Shown: one piece after another, positions 16,623 through 24,375 of the stretch
How positions within the stretch are numbered: the stretch's first letter is position 1
Layout: the number at the start of each line of letters is the position of its first letter
Origin: CBDUQP01 sp965369385
GTDB lineage: Bacteria; Planctomycetota; Phycisphaerae; SM23-33
NCBI GenBank assembly: GCA_965369385.1
Contig: CBDUQP010000031.1
Location: 1-27,647 of the forward strand
DNA length: 27,647 nucleotides
Reading direction: 5' to 3'
The notes under the pieces: model-generated
Databases searched by the model: none
What the model was told of the DNA's origin: nothing
The model's input: the letters and a program-made list of their open reading frames with translations, nothing else
Translations under genes and position numbers: made by a program

Positions 16623-18029
16623 TTATGCCAGGTAACGTTTGTCTACTCGGGTGAACGGTCGCATCTGCTTTGCCAAGTCTTCGTAGCCTTCGCGACCCAT
16701 CAATGCGAAGGTCGCCTGCTTGCCAAGCTCGACAGCCGGCTGATCATATGCATTGATGTCCATCAGCTCGCCAGACAGGCTCGTTACGAATTCGAACAGG
16801 TAGAAAAACTCGCCAATCGACTGGGGAGTAATCGAGTTCAACATCAGCGTGACCGTCGGCCTCTGCGATATCGCCATTGCGTATTCGGTTGCTTTCTTCT
16901 CGGCGTTCAGGAGCTTGCCTAGCCTCACCTTCCTCAGGTAGCTTAGCCCGGGAACGTCATCGAACACATCCGGAACGCGAACTTCGCGCGGGTGCTTGGC
17001 CACTTCCACGAACATGGTGAACTTATCGTTCGGCCCTTCGCGGTAGAGCTGCACCTGGCTGTGCTGATCGGTGGTACCCAGTGCCTTGATTGGAGTGGGC
17101 CCGGTGAACACCTCTTCGCCTTGGCGATTGGTTTGCTTTCCGAGCGACTCGGCCCACAGTTGGCGATACCAATCGGCCATCAGGTACAGGCGGTTGGAGT
17201 AGGGCATCATCACGTGCATCGTTTTGCCCTTCTCGGTGAACATTAGATACTTGATCGCCGCCAGCAGGCAAGCCGGATTCGAACGGAAGTCTTCGTAGTT
17301 CATCTCCACGCGCGTCTTCATCGCAGCCGCACCAGCAAGGAGCGCTTCGATATCGATCCCGCACATGGCGGCGGAGAAGAGCCCGACCGGGCTCAGCACG
17401 CTAAAACGTCCGCCAACGTCACTAGGAACAGGCAGCATGTCATAGCCATCCGTTTTGGCGATGGTATGCAGCGTGCCTTTCTCGGTATCGGTGGTAGCAA
17501 CTATGTGCTTGGCGTAATCATCGCCGAGCTTGTCGCGGAGCAGTTCGCGGATGATCATGAACTGGCTGGCGGTCTCGGCGGTTTCGCCGCTCTTTGAGAT
17601 CACGTTGAACAGCGTAGTCTTCAGGCGCCTGCCGATGAACTTCAGCGTGTCACCCACCAGGGCGGGATCCACGTTATCCAGAACGAACAGACGCGGCCCG
17701 CCGCGTTTCTTGTCGCTTAGCAGATTGTAAGTAGCGGGGTTCAATGCAGAGTGCACCGCCACGTTGCCCAATGCGCTTCCGCCGATGCCGAGTATGACCA
17801 GATCGGTCACGTTGGGGCGATGTTTTTCGACCAGGGCGAGTACCTGTTTCAGGTATTCCTGGTGCGTGGGCAGTGCAGCATAGCCCAATGTGCCCTTGCG
17901 ACATTGTTTTACAACGGTTTTGTGCGCTTCGAGTATTGCCGGTTCGATTGCCTGGAGATCATCACGGCTTATGCCGTGGGCTTTTGAGACAATTTTGTCA
18001 GTCGCATTCTTCCAATAGACCTGAAGCAT
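16623..18029 (-). CDS. pgi: Glucose-6-phosphate isomerase
   Basis: A 468-residue cytoplasmic enzyme interconverting glucose-6-P and fructose-6-P. The sugar-phosphate site is GIGGSALG (81-88) and SKSGETAET (145-153). The family signature DVGGRFSVLSPVGL lies at 204-217. The catalytic base E294 is in QLWAESLGKQ and H323 in TDQHSQVQL; the late Lys in VELGKQ completes the site. It is shorter than E. coli Pgi (about 550) and resembles the compact bacterial/archaeal form. AGAGGA lies 7 nt before the ATG. It appears to be the first gene of pgi-purL-purQ, with purL starting 37 nt after its stop, an unusual coupling of hexose-phosphate and purine genes. Confidence 0.97.
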   Translation of the reverse strand: MLQVYWKNATDKIVSKAHGISRDDLQAIEPAILEAHKTVVKQCRKGTLGYAALPTHQEYLKQVLALVEKHRPNVTDLVILGIGGSALGNVAVHSALNPATYNLLSDKKRGGPRLFVLDNVDPALVGDTLKFIGRRLKTTLFNVISKSGETAETASQFMIIRELLRDKLGDDYAKHIVATTDTEKGTLHTIAKTDGYDMLPVPSDVGGRFSVLSPVGLFSAAMCGIDIEALLAGAAAMKTRVEMNYEDFRSNPACLLAAIKYLMFTEKGKTMHVMMPYSNRLYLMADWYRQLWAESLGKQTNRQGEEVFTGPTPIKALGTTDQHSQVQLYREGPNDKFTMFVEVAKHPREVRVPDVFDDVPGLSYLRKVRLGKLLNAEKKATEYAMAISQRPTVTLMLNSITPQSIGEFFYLFEFVTSLSGELMDINAYDQPAVELGKQATFALMGREGYEDLAKQMRPFTRVDKRYLA

Positions 18030-18043
18030 GCCTTATCCTCTTA

Positions 18044-18079
18044 TATAGAGTGAAAAATTCGCTTGTTTATCAAAGCGAA
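18044..18079 (-). promoter_or_regulatory. Candidate pgi promoter overlapped by an inverted repeat
   Basis: On the minus strand, TTGATA (18068-18073), an 18-bp spacer and TCTATA (18044-18049) form a possible promoter. The perfect 7-bp inverted repeat TTCGCTT (18058-18064) / AAGCGAA (18073-18079) surrounds the -35 box and could be an operator. The -10 is poor, so confidence is low. Confidence 0.35.
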
Positions 18080-18190
18080 GAGGTTATCGCGAATGGCCGG
18101 CGATTTCCAGTTATTCCCGTCGATACGGAGTTTTCAGGGGTGAAGATTGGGTTGAAAGGGCATTTGGATTCACAAAATAAGGCCCTCGTC

Positions 18191-18220
18191 TTGACCCTGC
18201 TCTTTACCGATGGCTATAAT
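18191..18220 (+). promoter_or_regulatory. Sigma70-type promoter of thiS
   Basis: TTGACC (18191-18196), an 18-bp spacer and a perfect TATAAT (18215-18220) form one of the best promoter matches in the window. Transcription would start near 18227, leaving about 43 nt of leader. That leader is too short for a TPP riboswitch, and no THI-box sequence is seen upstream. Confidence 0.65.
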
Positions 18221-18269
18221 CGCCTCCTCAAAGGCGCTAATGGCTGAACACGCAAATGGAGACGATTTC

Positions 18270-18470
18270 ATGCGAATAAGAGTGAACGGTCAGTGGGCCG
18301 AACACGATGAGCGGATCGTAGTTGCAGAGCTTCTCGACAGGTTGGAGCTGGATCCGATGAGAGTGGCGGTCGAGCGGAACAAGCAGATCGTACGCAGAGC
18401 AACGTTCGGTGAGACCCAACTATTTGAAAATGATGAAATTGAGATTGTTACGCTCGTTGGCGGCGGATGA
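18270..18470 (+). CDS. thiS: Sulfur carrier protein ThiS
   Basis: A 66-residue ubiquitin-fold sulfur carrier ending in ...VTLVGGG. The C-terminal Gly-Gly is adenylated and converted to a thiocarboxylate that gives sulfur to ThiG for the thiamine thiazole ring. The beginning MRIRVNGQW, a central hydrophobic helix (VAELLDRLEL), ERNKQIV and the late FENDEIEIV match the family. GGAG (18258-18261) lies 8 nt before this ATG. The frame is open further upstream (to 18210), but this start gives the canonical length. thiG follows after 108 bp. thiF and thiH/thiO are not in the window. Confidence 0.95.
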   Translation: MRIRVNGQWAEHDERIVVAELLDRLELDPMRVAVERNKQIVRRATFGETQLFENDEIEIVTLVGGG

Positions 18471-18578
18471 TTGGTCGCAATTAGAGCGTGGATTTGCAAT
18501 ATTGCACCGGCGGGCATGCGGCTGGCCGGGAGATGATTATCAGGCCTCCAGGCCAATATATAAAGTGAGCAGCATAGA

Positions 18579-19400
18579 ATGGCAAAGGACACGATCCAGA
18601 TAGCAGACTTTGAATTCACCAGTCGTTTGTTCGTAGGCACCGGTAAATACACAACATACGAACTAATGCGAGATGCTCTGGCAGAGAGCGGTTGCCAGGT
18701 TGTAACGGTGGCTGTCCGTCGCGAACGAATGGTAGATTCGGATGGACGGAACATTCTGGATTTCCTGGATCTGCAGAAGTATACGCTTCTGCCAAACACT
18801 GCCGGGTGCTTCAATGCCGAAGACGCCATTCGCACATCGCGTCTTGGCAGGGAGTTGCTTGAGGGTTTGGGTAATCCGGGCAGCAAGTGGGTGAAGCTGG
18901 AAGTGTTGGGCGACACAACAACGCTCCTGCCGGACCCGATCGGCACGCTTGAGGCACTGAAAGTACTGAAAGCTGAGGACTTTACAGTTCTTTGCTATAC
19001 GAATGACGATCCCATAATGGCGATGCGTTTGAAGGATGCCGGAGCCGATGCGGTAATGCCGGCGGGTAGCCCGATTGGTTCAGGCCAGGGCGTGCTCAAT
19101 CCGTGGAATATCAGGATAATCCTTGAGCAACTCAAGGCGGGCGACCCTGACTATCCGATCATTGTTGATGCGGGAGTGGGTACAGCCAGTGATGTTACTG
19201 TGGGTATGGAGTTAGGGGCAGACGGTGTGTTGCTTAACACCGGAATCGCTGGAGCCAAAGACCCCATTGCCATGGCACGTGCGATGAAGCTGGCGATTGA
19301 AGCGGGATACCTAGCGGCCGGCGCCGGGAGAATTCCTCGCAAGCTGTACGCCACGGCGTCATCCCCCCTCGAAGGTGTAATAGGAGTGGAAAACGCCTGA
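18579..19400 (+). CDS. thiG: Thiazole synthase ThiG
   Basis: A 273-residue TIM-barrel enzyme that condenses 1-deoxyxylulose-5-phosphate, dehydroglycine and the ThiS thiocarboxylate into the thiazole phosphate of thiamine. The Schiff-base Lys is K106 in WVKLEVLGD. Other family motifs visible are FVGTGKY (18-24), NTAGCF (73-78), MPAGSPIGSGQG, VDAGVGTASD and LLNTGIAGAKDP. Length is normal for the family. It lies downstream of thiS with a 108-bp gap that contains a small GC-rich hairpin (CCGGC...GCCGG around 18507-18530), so expression probably comes from the thiS promoter with possible attenuation. The ribosome binding site is weak (GTGAG about 9 nt upstream). Confidence 0.97.
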   Translation: MAKDTIQIADFEFTSRLFVGTGKYTTYELMRDALAESGCQVVTVAVRRERMVDSDGRNILDFLDLQKYTLLPNTAGCFNAEDAIRTSRLGRELLEGLGNPGSKWVKLEVLGDTTTLLPDPIGTLEALKVLKAEDFTVLCYTNDDPIMAMRLKDAGADAVMPAGSPIGSGQGVLNPWNIRIILEQLKAGDPDYPIIVDAGVGTASDVTVGMELGADGVLLNTGIAGAKDPIAMARAMKLAIEAGYLAAGAGRIPRKLYATASSPLEGVIGVENA

Positions 19401-19422
19401 TTGTGCGGAGGAGAGCCTGAGA

Positions 19423-19451
19423 TTGGCACTATTGTAAACATTTATTATATA
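19423..19451 (+). promoter_or_regulatory. Candidate promoter of the membrane protein-dinG operon
   Basis: TTGGCA (19423-19428), a 17-bp spacer and TATATA (19446-19451) lie 23 bp after the thiG stop. The start point would be near 19458, giving a leader of about 80 nt before the ATG at 19538. Confidence 0.5.
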
Positions 19452-19537
19452 GCCGCTTAGGGATTAGCTGCTGGCTACATCACTGGTACCGGGTACGGAT
19501 TGTGCTCGTAGAACAGTCGCAGAAGGATGGTAATGGC

Positions 19538-19978
19538 ATGATGGATCGTCGCACCAAAATATGTGTGGTCGTGATTTTTGTGGGATTGATGAATTTCCTC
19601 GCATACACGATAGGCTATTGGATTCTGGGTGGCGAGGCCGTACACGGCTATGTTTCGATCGTGGAAGGGCAGGCAGTCTATTACCTCGTGGGTCGGGCTC
19701 AGCCGGTAAGTCAGCTTGTCTATATCTGCAGCGGCATTCACTCCATCAGTATATGGGTAACCTTCGGGGCGGTGATGCTGGCGATGTTGACGTTGGCGAA
19801 GGACCGTATCATGCTGTCGATGCGTTCAGCCATTATCCGCGGGCGGGCCATTATCACGGCAGTGGCAGTGTTGGTTGCTATCATAGCGATCATTCTCACC
19901 TATCGCTTCACCGATCATTTCGTTCGCAGTTTTGATCCGCAAATTGTGAACGTGGAAAAAGTCGAGAGCTCCAAATGA
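19538..19978 (+). CDS. Hypothetical three-TM membrane protein coupled to dinG
   Basis: A 146-residue protein with no recognised family. Three hydrophobic segments are visible (about 8-30, 65-87 and 104-122), with basic residues at the N terminus and around 89-103. The loop at about 31-63 is mildly acidic and aromatic. It ends in a charged C terminus (NVEKVESSK). AAGGA (19523-19527) precedes the ATG at 19538; an in-frame GTG at 19502 is an alternative start with no better ribosome site. Its stop overlaps the start of the next gene (ATGA at 19975-19978), so the helicase is translated by coupling. A link between this membrane protein and DNA repair cannot be deduced from sequence. Confidence 0.75.
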   Translation: MMDRRTKICVVVIFVGLMNFLAYTIGYWILGGEAVHGYVSIVEGQAVYYLVGRAQPVSQLVYICSGIHSISIWVTFGAVMLAMLTLAKDRIMLSMRSAIIRGRAIITAVAVLVAIIAIILTYRFTDHFVRSFDPQIVNVEKVESSK

Positions 19979-22020
19979 CGCTGAGTGTTGCTGACATTCT
20001 TGCGCCAGGCGGGCTTGTATCCCAGAAGCTGCCCAACTACGAAGCCCGACACGAGCAGATCGAGATGGCAAAAGCCGTCGACTCCGCTTTCACCGACAGC
20101 GAGCACCTGCTGGCTGAGGCGGGCACGGGAGTCGGAAAAAGTTTTGCCTATCTCGTACCGGCGATCCTTGCCACGGCCGAGAGCAAAAGGGTTATTGTCT
20201 CCACGTACACCATCTCGCTTCAGGAGCAGTTGATCGGTAAGGACATTCCGTTCCTGCGTGATGTGATGGGTATGACGTTTTCGGCAGTGTTGGGCAAAGG
20301 TAGGCGTAACTATTTATGTTTCAGGCGTTTGAGCCAGGCTATCAAGAATCGCCAGAAACTCTTCCTGCGAAAAACGCAAACTGACGAGCTGGAAGCGATT
20401 GCCCGCTGGTCGATGGAGACTCAAAACGGTTCGCTTCAGGACATCGATTTCCGCGTAGCGACCGAGGTGTGGGAGAAAGTTCGCGCCGAACCGGGCCTGT
20501 GTCGCGGGCATCAGTGCTCCAATTACGGTAACTGTCATTTCCAGCACGCTCGCAAGGAGATACAGTCGGCGAACATAGTTGTGGTCAACCACGCATTATT
20601 CTTCTCGGACTTGGCGATCCAGACGCCATCTGCGCGTCTTTTGGGCAAGTATGATATGGTTGTCCTGGACGAAGCTCACACCGTTGAGCAGGTCGCCAGC
20701 GATCATTTTGGTTCCAGCGTGTCGTCGTCGGCAACGCGGCATCTGCTTCGCGAACTGTACAACGAGCAGACAGACAGGGGGCTGCTGTCGATCATTGGCG
20801 ACGAGAAGGCAATTCGTGCAGCGAACCGTGCCCAGAGCGCAGCGGACTCTTTCTTTGAGGAATTGCGGACGTACAAGGGATCCGGCATAGCGGACAACGG
20901 CAGGATCCGCCAGGCGGGCATTGTTACCAACGTTCTTACCCCGGCGATGAGTGCGCTTGCGTCTTCGTTGCGACGGCTACGGTCCGGTAGCGAGAATCCC
21001 GAGCAGAGCTACGAACTGCTGGGTTACGAGCAGCGTGCTCTTGAGATGGCGGAGCTGACGGAGAAACTCGTCCAGCAGAGCGAGGAATTGCAGGCGTATT
21101 GGGTTCAGATTCGTGGAGGGAAGGGTCGCAGCAAGGCGCCGCCCGCGGTGACGATGGCATCGGCACCGATAGACGTATCTCCGATTATCCGCAAGCTGGT
21201 GTTCGATGAGGTGAAGAGTGCGGTGCTCACGAGTGCTACGCTTGCAACAGCTCGCGGAGATAGCCATGGTTTTGACTATACCCGCAAGCGGCTGGGGATG
21301 GACGAGGGCAGGGAAGTCCTGCTGGCCAGCCCATTTGACTTCCGCAGCCAGGCGAAGCTGTATGTGGAGACCGAACTTGGCGACCCGAACCGTTTGGATG
21401 CCTTCGTGCCCAGGGCGTCTCGTGCGATAGAGTATTATGTGGAAAAGTCGGAAGGTCGCTGTTTTGTGTTGTTTACGAGCTATGCAATGCTGAGTGCGGT
21501 GGCAGATGAGCTTGAAGATTTCTGCCAGGTGGCAGACTATGATCTGCTCGCCCAGGGGCAGGACCTACCGCGAGGCATGATGCTAAAAAAGTTCCGAGCC
21601 CAGCCGCGATCCATACTGCTTGGCACGATGAGCTTCTGGCAGGGCGTTGACGTAGCCGGCGAGGCGCTCAGCAACGTTATTATTACCAAGCTCCCGTTTA
21701 TGGTTCCCAATGAGCCTATCGTGGAAGCGAGAATAGACCTCATCAAGCAAGCTGGCGGTAATCCGTTTGGCGATTACCAACTTCCCGAAGCCGTCATCAG
21801 GTTCAAACAGGGTTTCGGCAGGCTCATTCGCACACAGAGCGATACCGGTTTTGTGGTGGTGCTGGACAATCGCATCGTGACCAAATCATACGGTAGGCAA
21901 TTTGTGCGGGCCTTGCCGGATGTTGAAGTGATTCGCGATGAATTCTGCCACAGAGGGTCTCCCGATAGAAATGGTGGTGGGGACGCCGGTCCCGCGGACG
22001 ATCTGTGGGAGTACATGTAG
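19975..22020 (+). CDS. dinG: DinG-family ATP-dependent DNA helicase (Fe-S, XPD/Rad3-like)
   Basis: A 681-residue superfamily 2 helicase. Walker A is AEAGTGVGKS (47-56), and motif II is DEAH (232-235). Four cysteines at 115, 176, 181 and 187 have the position of the [4Fe-4S] cluster domain inserted between motifs Ia and II. VLTSATLA marks motif III, and QGFGRLIR (612-619) is the arginine-finger motif VI. Such helicases unwind 5'-3' and act on recombination intermediates, R-loops and forked DNA. There is no N-terminal exonuclease domain, unlike the Bacillus DinG. The start overlaps the preceding stop by ATGA. It converges on holA with only 27 bp between the stops. Confidence 0.93.
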   Translation: MTLSVADILAPGGLVSQKLPNYEARHEQIEMAKAVDSAFTDSEHLLAEAGTGVGKSFAYLVPAILATAESKRVIVSTYTISLQEQLIGKDIPFLRDVMGMTFSAVLGKGRRNYLCFRRLSQAIKNRQKLFLRKTQTDELEAIARWSMETQNGSLQDIDFRVATEVWEKVRAEPGLCRGHQCSNYGNCHFQHARKEIQSANIVVVNHALFFSDLAIQTPSARLLGKYDMVVLDEAHTVEQVASDHFGSSVSSSATRHLLRELYNEQTDRGLLSIIGDEKAIRAANRAQSAADSFFEELRTYKGSGIADNGRIRQAGIVTNVLTPAMSALASSLRRLRSGSENPEQSYELLGYEQRALEMAELTEKLVQQSEELQAYWVQIRGGKGRSKAPPAVTMASAPIDVSPIIRKLVFDEVKSAVLTSATLATARGDSHGFDYTRKRLGMDEGREVLLASPFDFRSQAKLYVETELGDPNRLDAFVPRASRAIEYYVEKSEGRCFVLFTSYAMLSAVADELEDFCQVADYDLLAQGQDLPRGMMLKKFRAQPRSILLGTMSFWQGVDVAGEALSNVIITKLPFMVPNEPIVEARIDLIKQAGGNPFGDYQLPEAVIRFKQGFGRLIRTQSDTGFVVVLDNRIVTKSYGRQFVRALPDVEVIRDEFCHRGSPDRNGGGDAGPADDLWEYM

Positions 22021-22047
22021 CATTTCTCGTGCGGCAATCGCGGCCGG

Positions 22048-22989
22048 TCAGGAGCACAGTGCGATCAGGAGTTCCTGGAGCGTGGCTTTGGGTTTTCGCC
22101 CTGATTTCATCCCCAAATCGGCGGCGATAAGCCTTCGCATGTCGGATTGTAACTTATGTAGAGGGCGGCGTTTAAGCATTCCCACAAAGGCATTTCGCTG
22201 TTGGGGCGGCATTCGGAGGTTTGGTCTTTGTCCATCGTTGACTGCCTGTTGGGCCTGGAGTGCTGTCCTGAGGTGCCATGCGATCTGCCCAAGCGTGGCG
22301 AACTCGGAACCGCGAACCGTCAGCACGCCGTTGAGTGCGCCCAGGGCGGCTGGGATGTCACCGGCTGTGATGGCGTTCGTAATCGCGAAGGCAGCGGGTC
22401 CGGCAGAAGCGGCGACAACTTTTCCGACATCTTCGGCGCATACGGTGTCACGTTCGCCAATGTAGGTAGTGAGCTTCTCCATCTCGCTGTCCAGGGCGGC
22501 GAGGTCTCTACCGATGAATTGCTGGAGCAGCCGGGATGCTTCGGGATCGATATTCTTGCCGCGATGTTTGGCTGAACGGCCCAGCCAGTTGTCCAGATTG
22601 CCCTTTTCGGGAACGTTACATTCGATAACCTCGCCCACTTTGGCCACCGCCTTAGCCAGGCGGGTATTACCGGGAAAACTGGCGAGCATGAGGACCAGCA
22701 CCGATGTGTTGGACGGTTTTTCGAGATAAGTTTCGAGTTTCTGCCTGTGTGTGCTTACGAACGGATCGGCATCCAGAATGATCACCACGCGGTTTGAAGC
22801 CAGGAACGGGAGTGTGCGAAGTTCGTCCAGAACATCGGCCAATTCGACATCGGCGTCGAATGTTGATACGCAGGTCTGCGGATCGGCATCGCCTATGACC
22901 GCATTGAGAATCTTACGACGGTTGGCATCTCGCAGAAAGGTGTCGCTGCCCTTGAGAACATAGACTGGTTTGTGATCGCCGGTGGCCAT
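22048..22989 (-). CDS. holA: DNA polymerase III delta subunit
   Basis: A 313-residue clamp-loader subunit that opens the beta sliding clamp. The N-terminal domain begins KPVYVLKGSDTFLRD, followed by LRTLPFLASNRVVIILDAD and the EKPSNTSVLVLML stretch, both typical of HolA. Helical middle and C-terminal domains follow (GRDLAALDSEMEKLTTYIG; WHLRTALQAQ). Length is close to the usual 330-340. The frame stays open upstream to 23148, but the added 53 residues have no homology and lie in the promoter region, so the ATG at 22989 is chosen. There is no Shine-Dalgarno sequence; a -35/-10 pair sits immediately upstream. It is divergent from the potassium channel gene. Confidence 0.93.
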   Translation of the reverse strand: MATGDHKPVYVLKGSDTFLRDANRRKILNAVIGDADPQTCVSTFDADVELADVLDELRTLPFLASNRVVIILDADPFVSTHRQKLETYLEKPSNTSVLVLMLASFPGNTRLAKAVAKVGEVIECNVPEKGNLDNWLGRSAKHRGKNIDPEASRLLQQFIGRDLAALDSEMEKLTTYIGERDTVCAEDVGKVVAASAGPAAFAITNAITAGDIPAALGALNGVLTVRGSEFATLGQIAWHLRTALQAQQAVNDGQRPNLRMPPQQRNAFVGMLKRRPLHKLQSDMRRLIAADLGMKSGRKPKATLQELLIALCS

Positions 22990-22995
22990 GGCAGC

Positions 22996-23024
22996 AAGAT
23001 ACTTGAAATGCAGACCACCATCAA
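22996..23024 (-). promoter_or_regulatory. Candidate leaderless promoter of holA
   Basis: On the minus strand, TTGATG (23019-23024), a 17-bp spacer and TATCTT (22996-23001) are followed by six nucleotides (GCTGCC) and the ATG. The same -10-to-ATG sequence, with one change, occurs in front of trmB. Confidence 0.5.
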
Positions 23025-23198
23025 GAGAAGCTCGTACCCTGTCGGGACAATCGCATTCAAACTGCCCCGACCATTGTTGTGGTTGCCTGCTCGCCGGAGG
23101 AGGGTTTGGACCTTGGCCCGGACGATAACGATCGTGACGGCACAACATTGGTAAGACGGAATTTGGATGCGATTGTCATGCCGCAAACAGCTTCAGGC

Positions 23199-23226
23199 TT
23201 GTCAGTCATGCCAGAGTATATATACT
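23199..23226 (+). promoter_or_regulatory. Candidate leaderless promoter of the potassium channel gene
   Basis: TTGTCA (23199-23204), a 16-bp spacer and TATACT (23221-23226) are each 5/6 matches to consensus. The ATG follows after only seven nucleotides, with no Shine-Dalgarno sequence, so the start point should fall on or beside the start codon. Confidence 0.6.
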
Positions 23227-23233
23227 GACAGTC

Positions 23234-24271
23234 ATGGACAAATCTCCATTTAGTTCTCCAAAGCGTCTTGCTCACACAAAGTTTGAAGATATCTGGACTA
23301 AACGCATCCTCTGGGCGGTTGGAATGCTTCTGGCATTCATAGCTATATCCACCGTCGGTTTTCGTTTGATAGATTCGCAGTATAGCTGGCTCGATGCTCT
23401 CTATATGACAATCATCACGATAAGCTCCGTGGGATATCGTGAAGTGCATTCACCAAACTTCGCAACCAAGCTTTGGGGAATCTTCGTTATCATAGGCGGT
23501 CTGATCACTGCCACCGTGGCTATGAGTATTATCGTGGCTATAGTCGTCGAAGGGCAAATCAGGACCGTTTTCGGGAGACGAAAATTGGAACGCAAGATAG
23601 CAGGACTCAACGGACATATCATTCTCTGTGGATTCGGCAGGATGGGGCAACTGGTAGCTGCCGAACTGGAATCTTCGTCGCAAAGCATAGTCGTTGTCGA
23701 TAACGATACAGCGCGCACGGAAGTTGCAGGTTCCGCGAACATACTCTATGTCCTTGGCGATGCGCTCGAAGAAGCCGTACTCGCCGATGCGGGTATCTCC
23801 CGGGCAAATGTACTCGTGGCGGCACTACCGTCCGATGCTGATAACGTGTTTCTCACACTTACTGCGCATGCGATGAAGAGCGACCTTCGCATAATCGCTC
23901 TCGCGAGAGAAGCGGGAACCACCGACAAACTGAGCAAAGCAGGTGCCACACGAGTTGTGTGTCCCTATCTGCTTGGTGCTTCGAAAATGGCTGCGGTGGT
24001 GCTCAGACCGGCGGTGGTGGATTTTGTGGAGGTTGCAGGACGCGGTATCGAGATAGCCATGGACCAGGTAGTACTGGATTCGCACAGCAATCTCGTGGGC
24101 AAGACCCTTAAAGAGCTGGAATTGCCCAAACGCGCGGGTGTACAAGTCTGCGCCGTTCAGCGAAACGGGGATATCGTGTACCAACCTGACCCTGAATTCT
24201 GCCTTGCCGCCGAAGATGTGCTCGTACTCGTAGGAAAACGTGGCAGCGCCGAAGCCGTCGAAAACATGTAG
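23234..24271 (+). CDS. Two-TM potassium channel with RCK (TrkA-N/TrkA-C) domains
   Basis: A 345-residue channel of the MthK/Kch type. TM1 is about 25-45, a pore helix and filter about 55-70, and TM2 about 80-105. The regulatory RCK domain starts near 127 with the nucleotide-binding motif CGFGRMGQ (132-139) and acidic VVVDND (153-158). A TrkA-C-like domain occupies about 260-345. The filter region reads ISSVGYREV (63-71) where classical channels have TVGYGD: Ser replaces the leading Thr, and Arg-Glu replaces Gly-Asp. The G-Y core is kept, so K+ selectivity is plausible but not certain. It is monocistronic, divergent from holA and convergent with trmB. No internal RCK start is obvious. Confidence 0.92.
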   Translation: MDKSPFSSPKRLAHTKFEDIWTKRILWAVGMLLAFIAISTVGFRLIDSQYSWLDALYMTIITISSVGYREVHSPNFATKLWGIFVIIGGLITATVAMSIIVAIVVEGQIRTVFGRRKLERKIAGLNGHIILCGFGRMGQLVAAELESSSQSIVVVDNDTARTEVAGSANILYVLGDALEEAVLADAGISRANVLVAALPSDADNVFLTLTAHAMKSDLRIIALAREAGTTDKLSKAGATRVVCPYLLGASKMAAVVLRPAVVDFVEVAGRGIEIAMDQVVLDSHSNLVGKTLKELELPKRAGVQVCAVQRNGDIVYQPDPEFCLAAEDVLVLVGKRGSAEAVENM

Positions 24272-24298
24272 GTATTTTCAAACGGGCGGTACTGACGG

Positions 24299-24323
24299 GG
24301 CAATGTACTCATGAGCACTTGCC
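24299..24323. terminator. Hairpin between convergent channel and trmB genes
   Basis: GGCAA (24299-24303) pairs with TTGCC (24319-24323), and after a one-base bulge GTACTC pairs with GAGCAC with one A/C mismatch. The result is a long imperfect stem in the 104-bp gap between two convergent stops. There is no T-run on either side, so an intrinsic terminator is only possible, not proven. Confidence 0.35.
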
Positions 24324-24375
24324 AGCCCATCGTCTCTGCCGACGCTTGACCTGCTACATTTGTATTGGGAACACG

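Noticed and set aside
18030..18269. TPP riboswitch upstream of thiS
   Set aside because: No THI-box consensus is visible, and the best promoter leaves only about 43 nt of leader.
22990..23148. 53-residue N-terminal extension of HolA
   Set aside because: No resemblance to HolA, lies over the promoter, and the ATG at 22989 fits the family N terminus.
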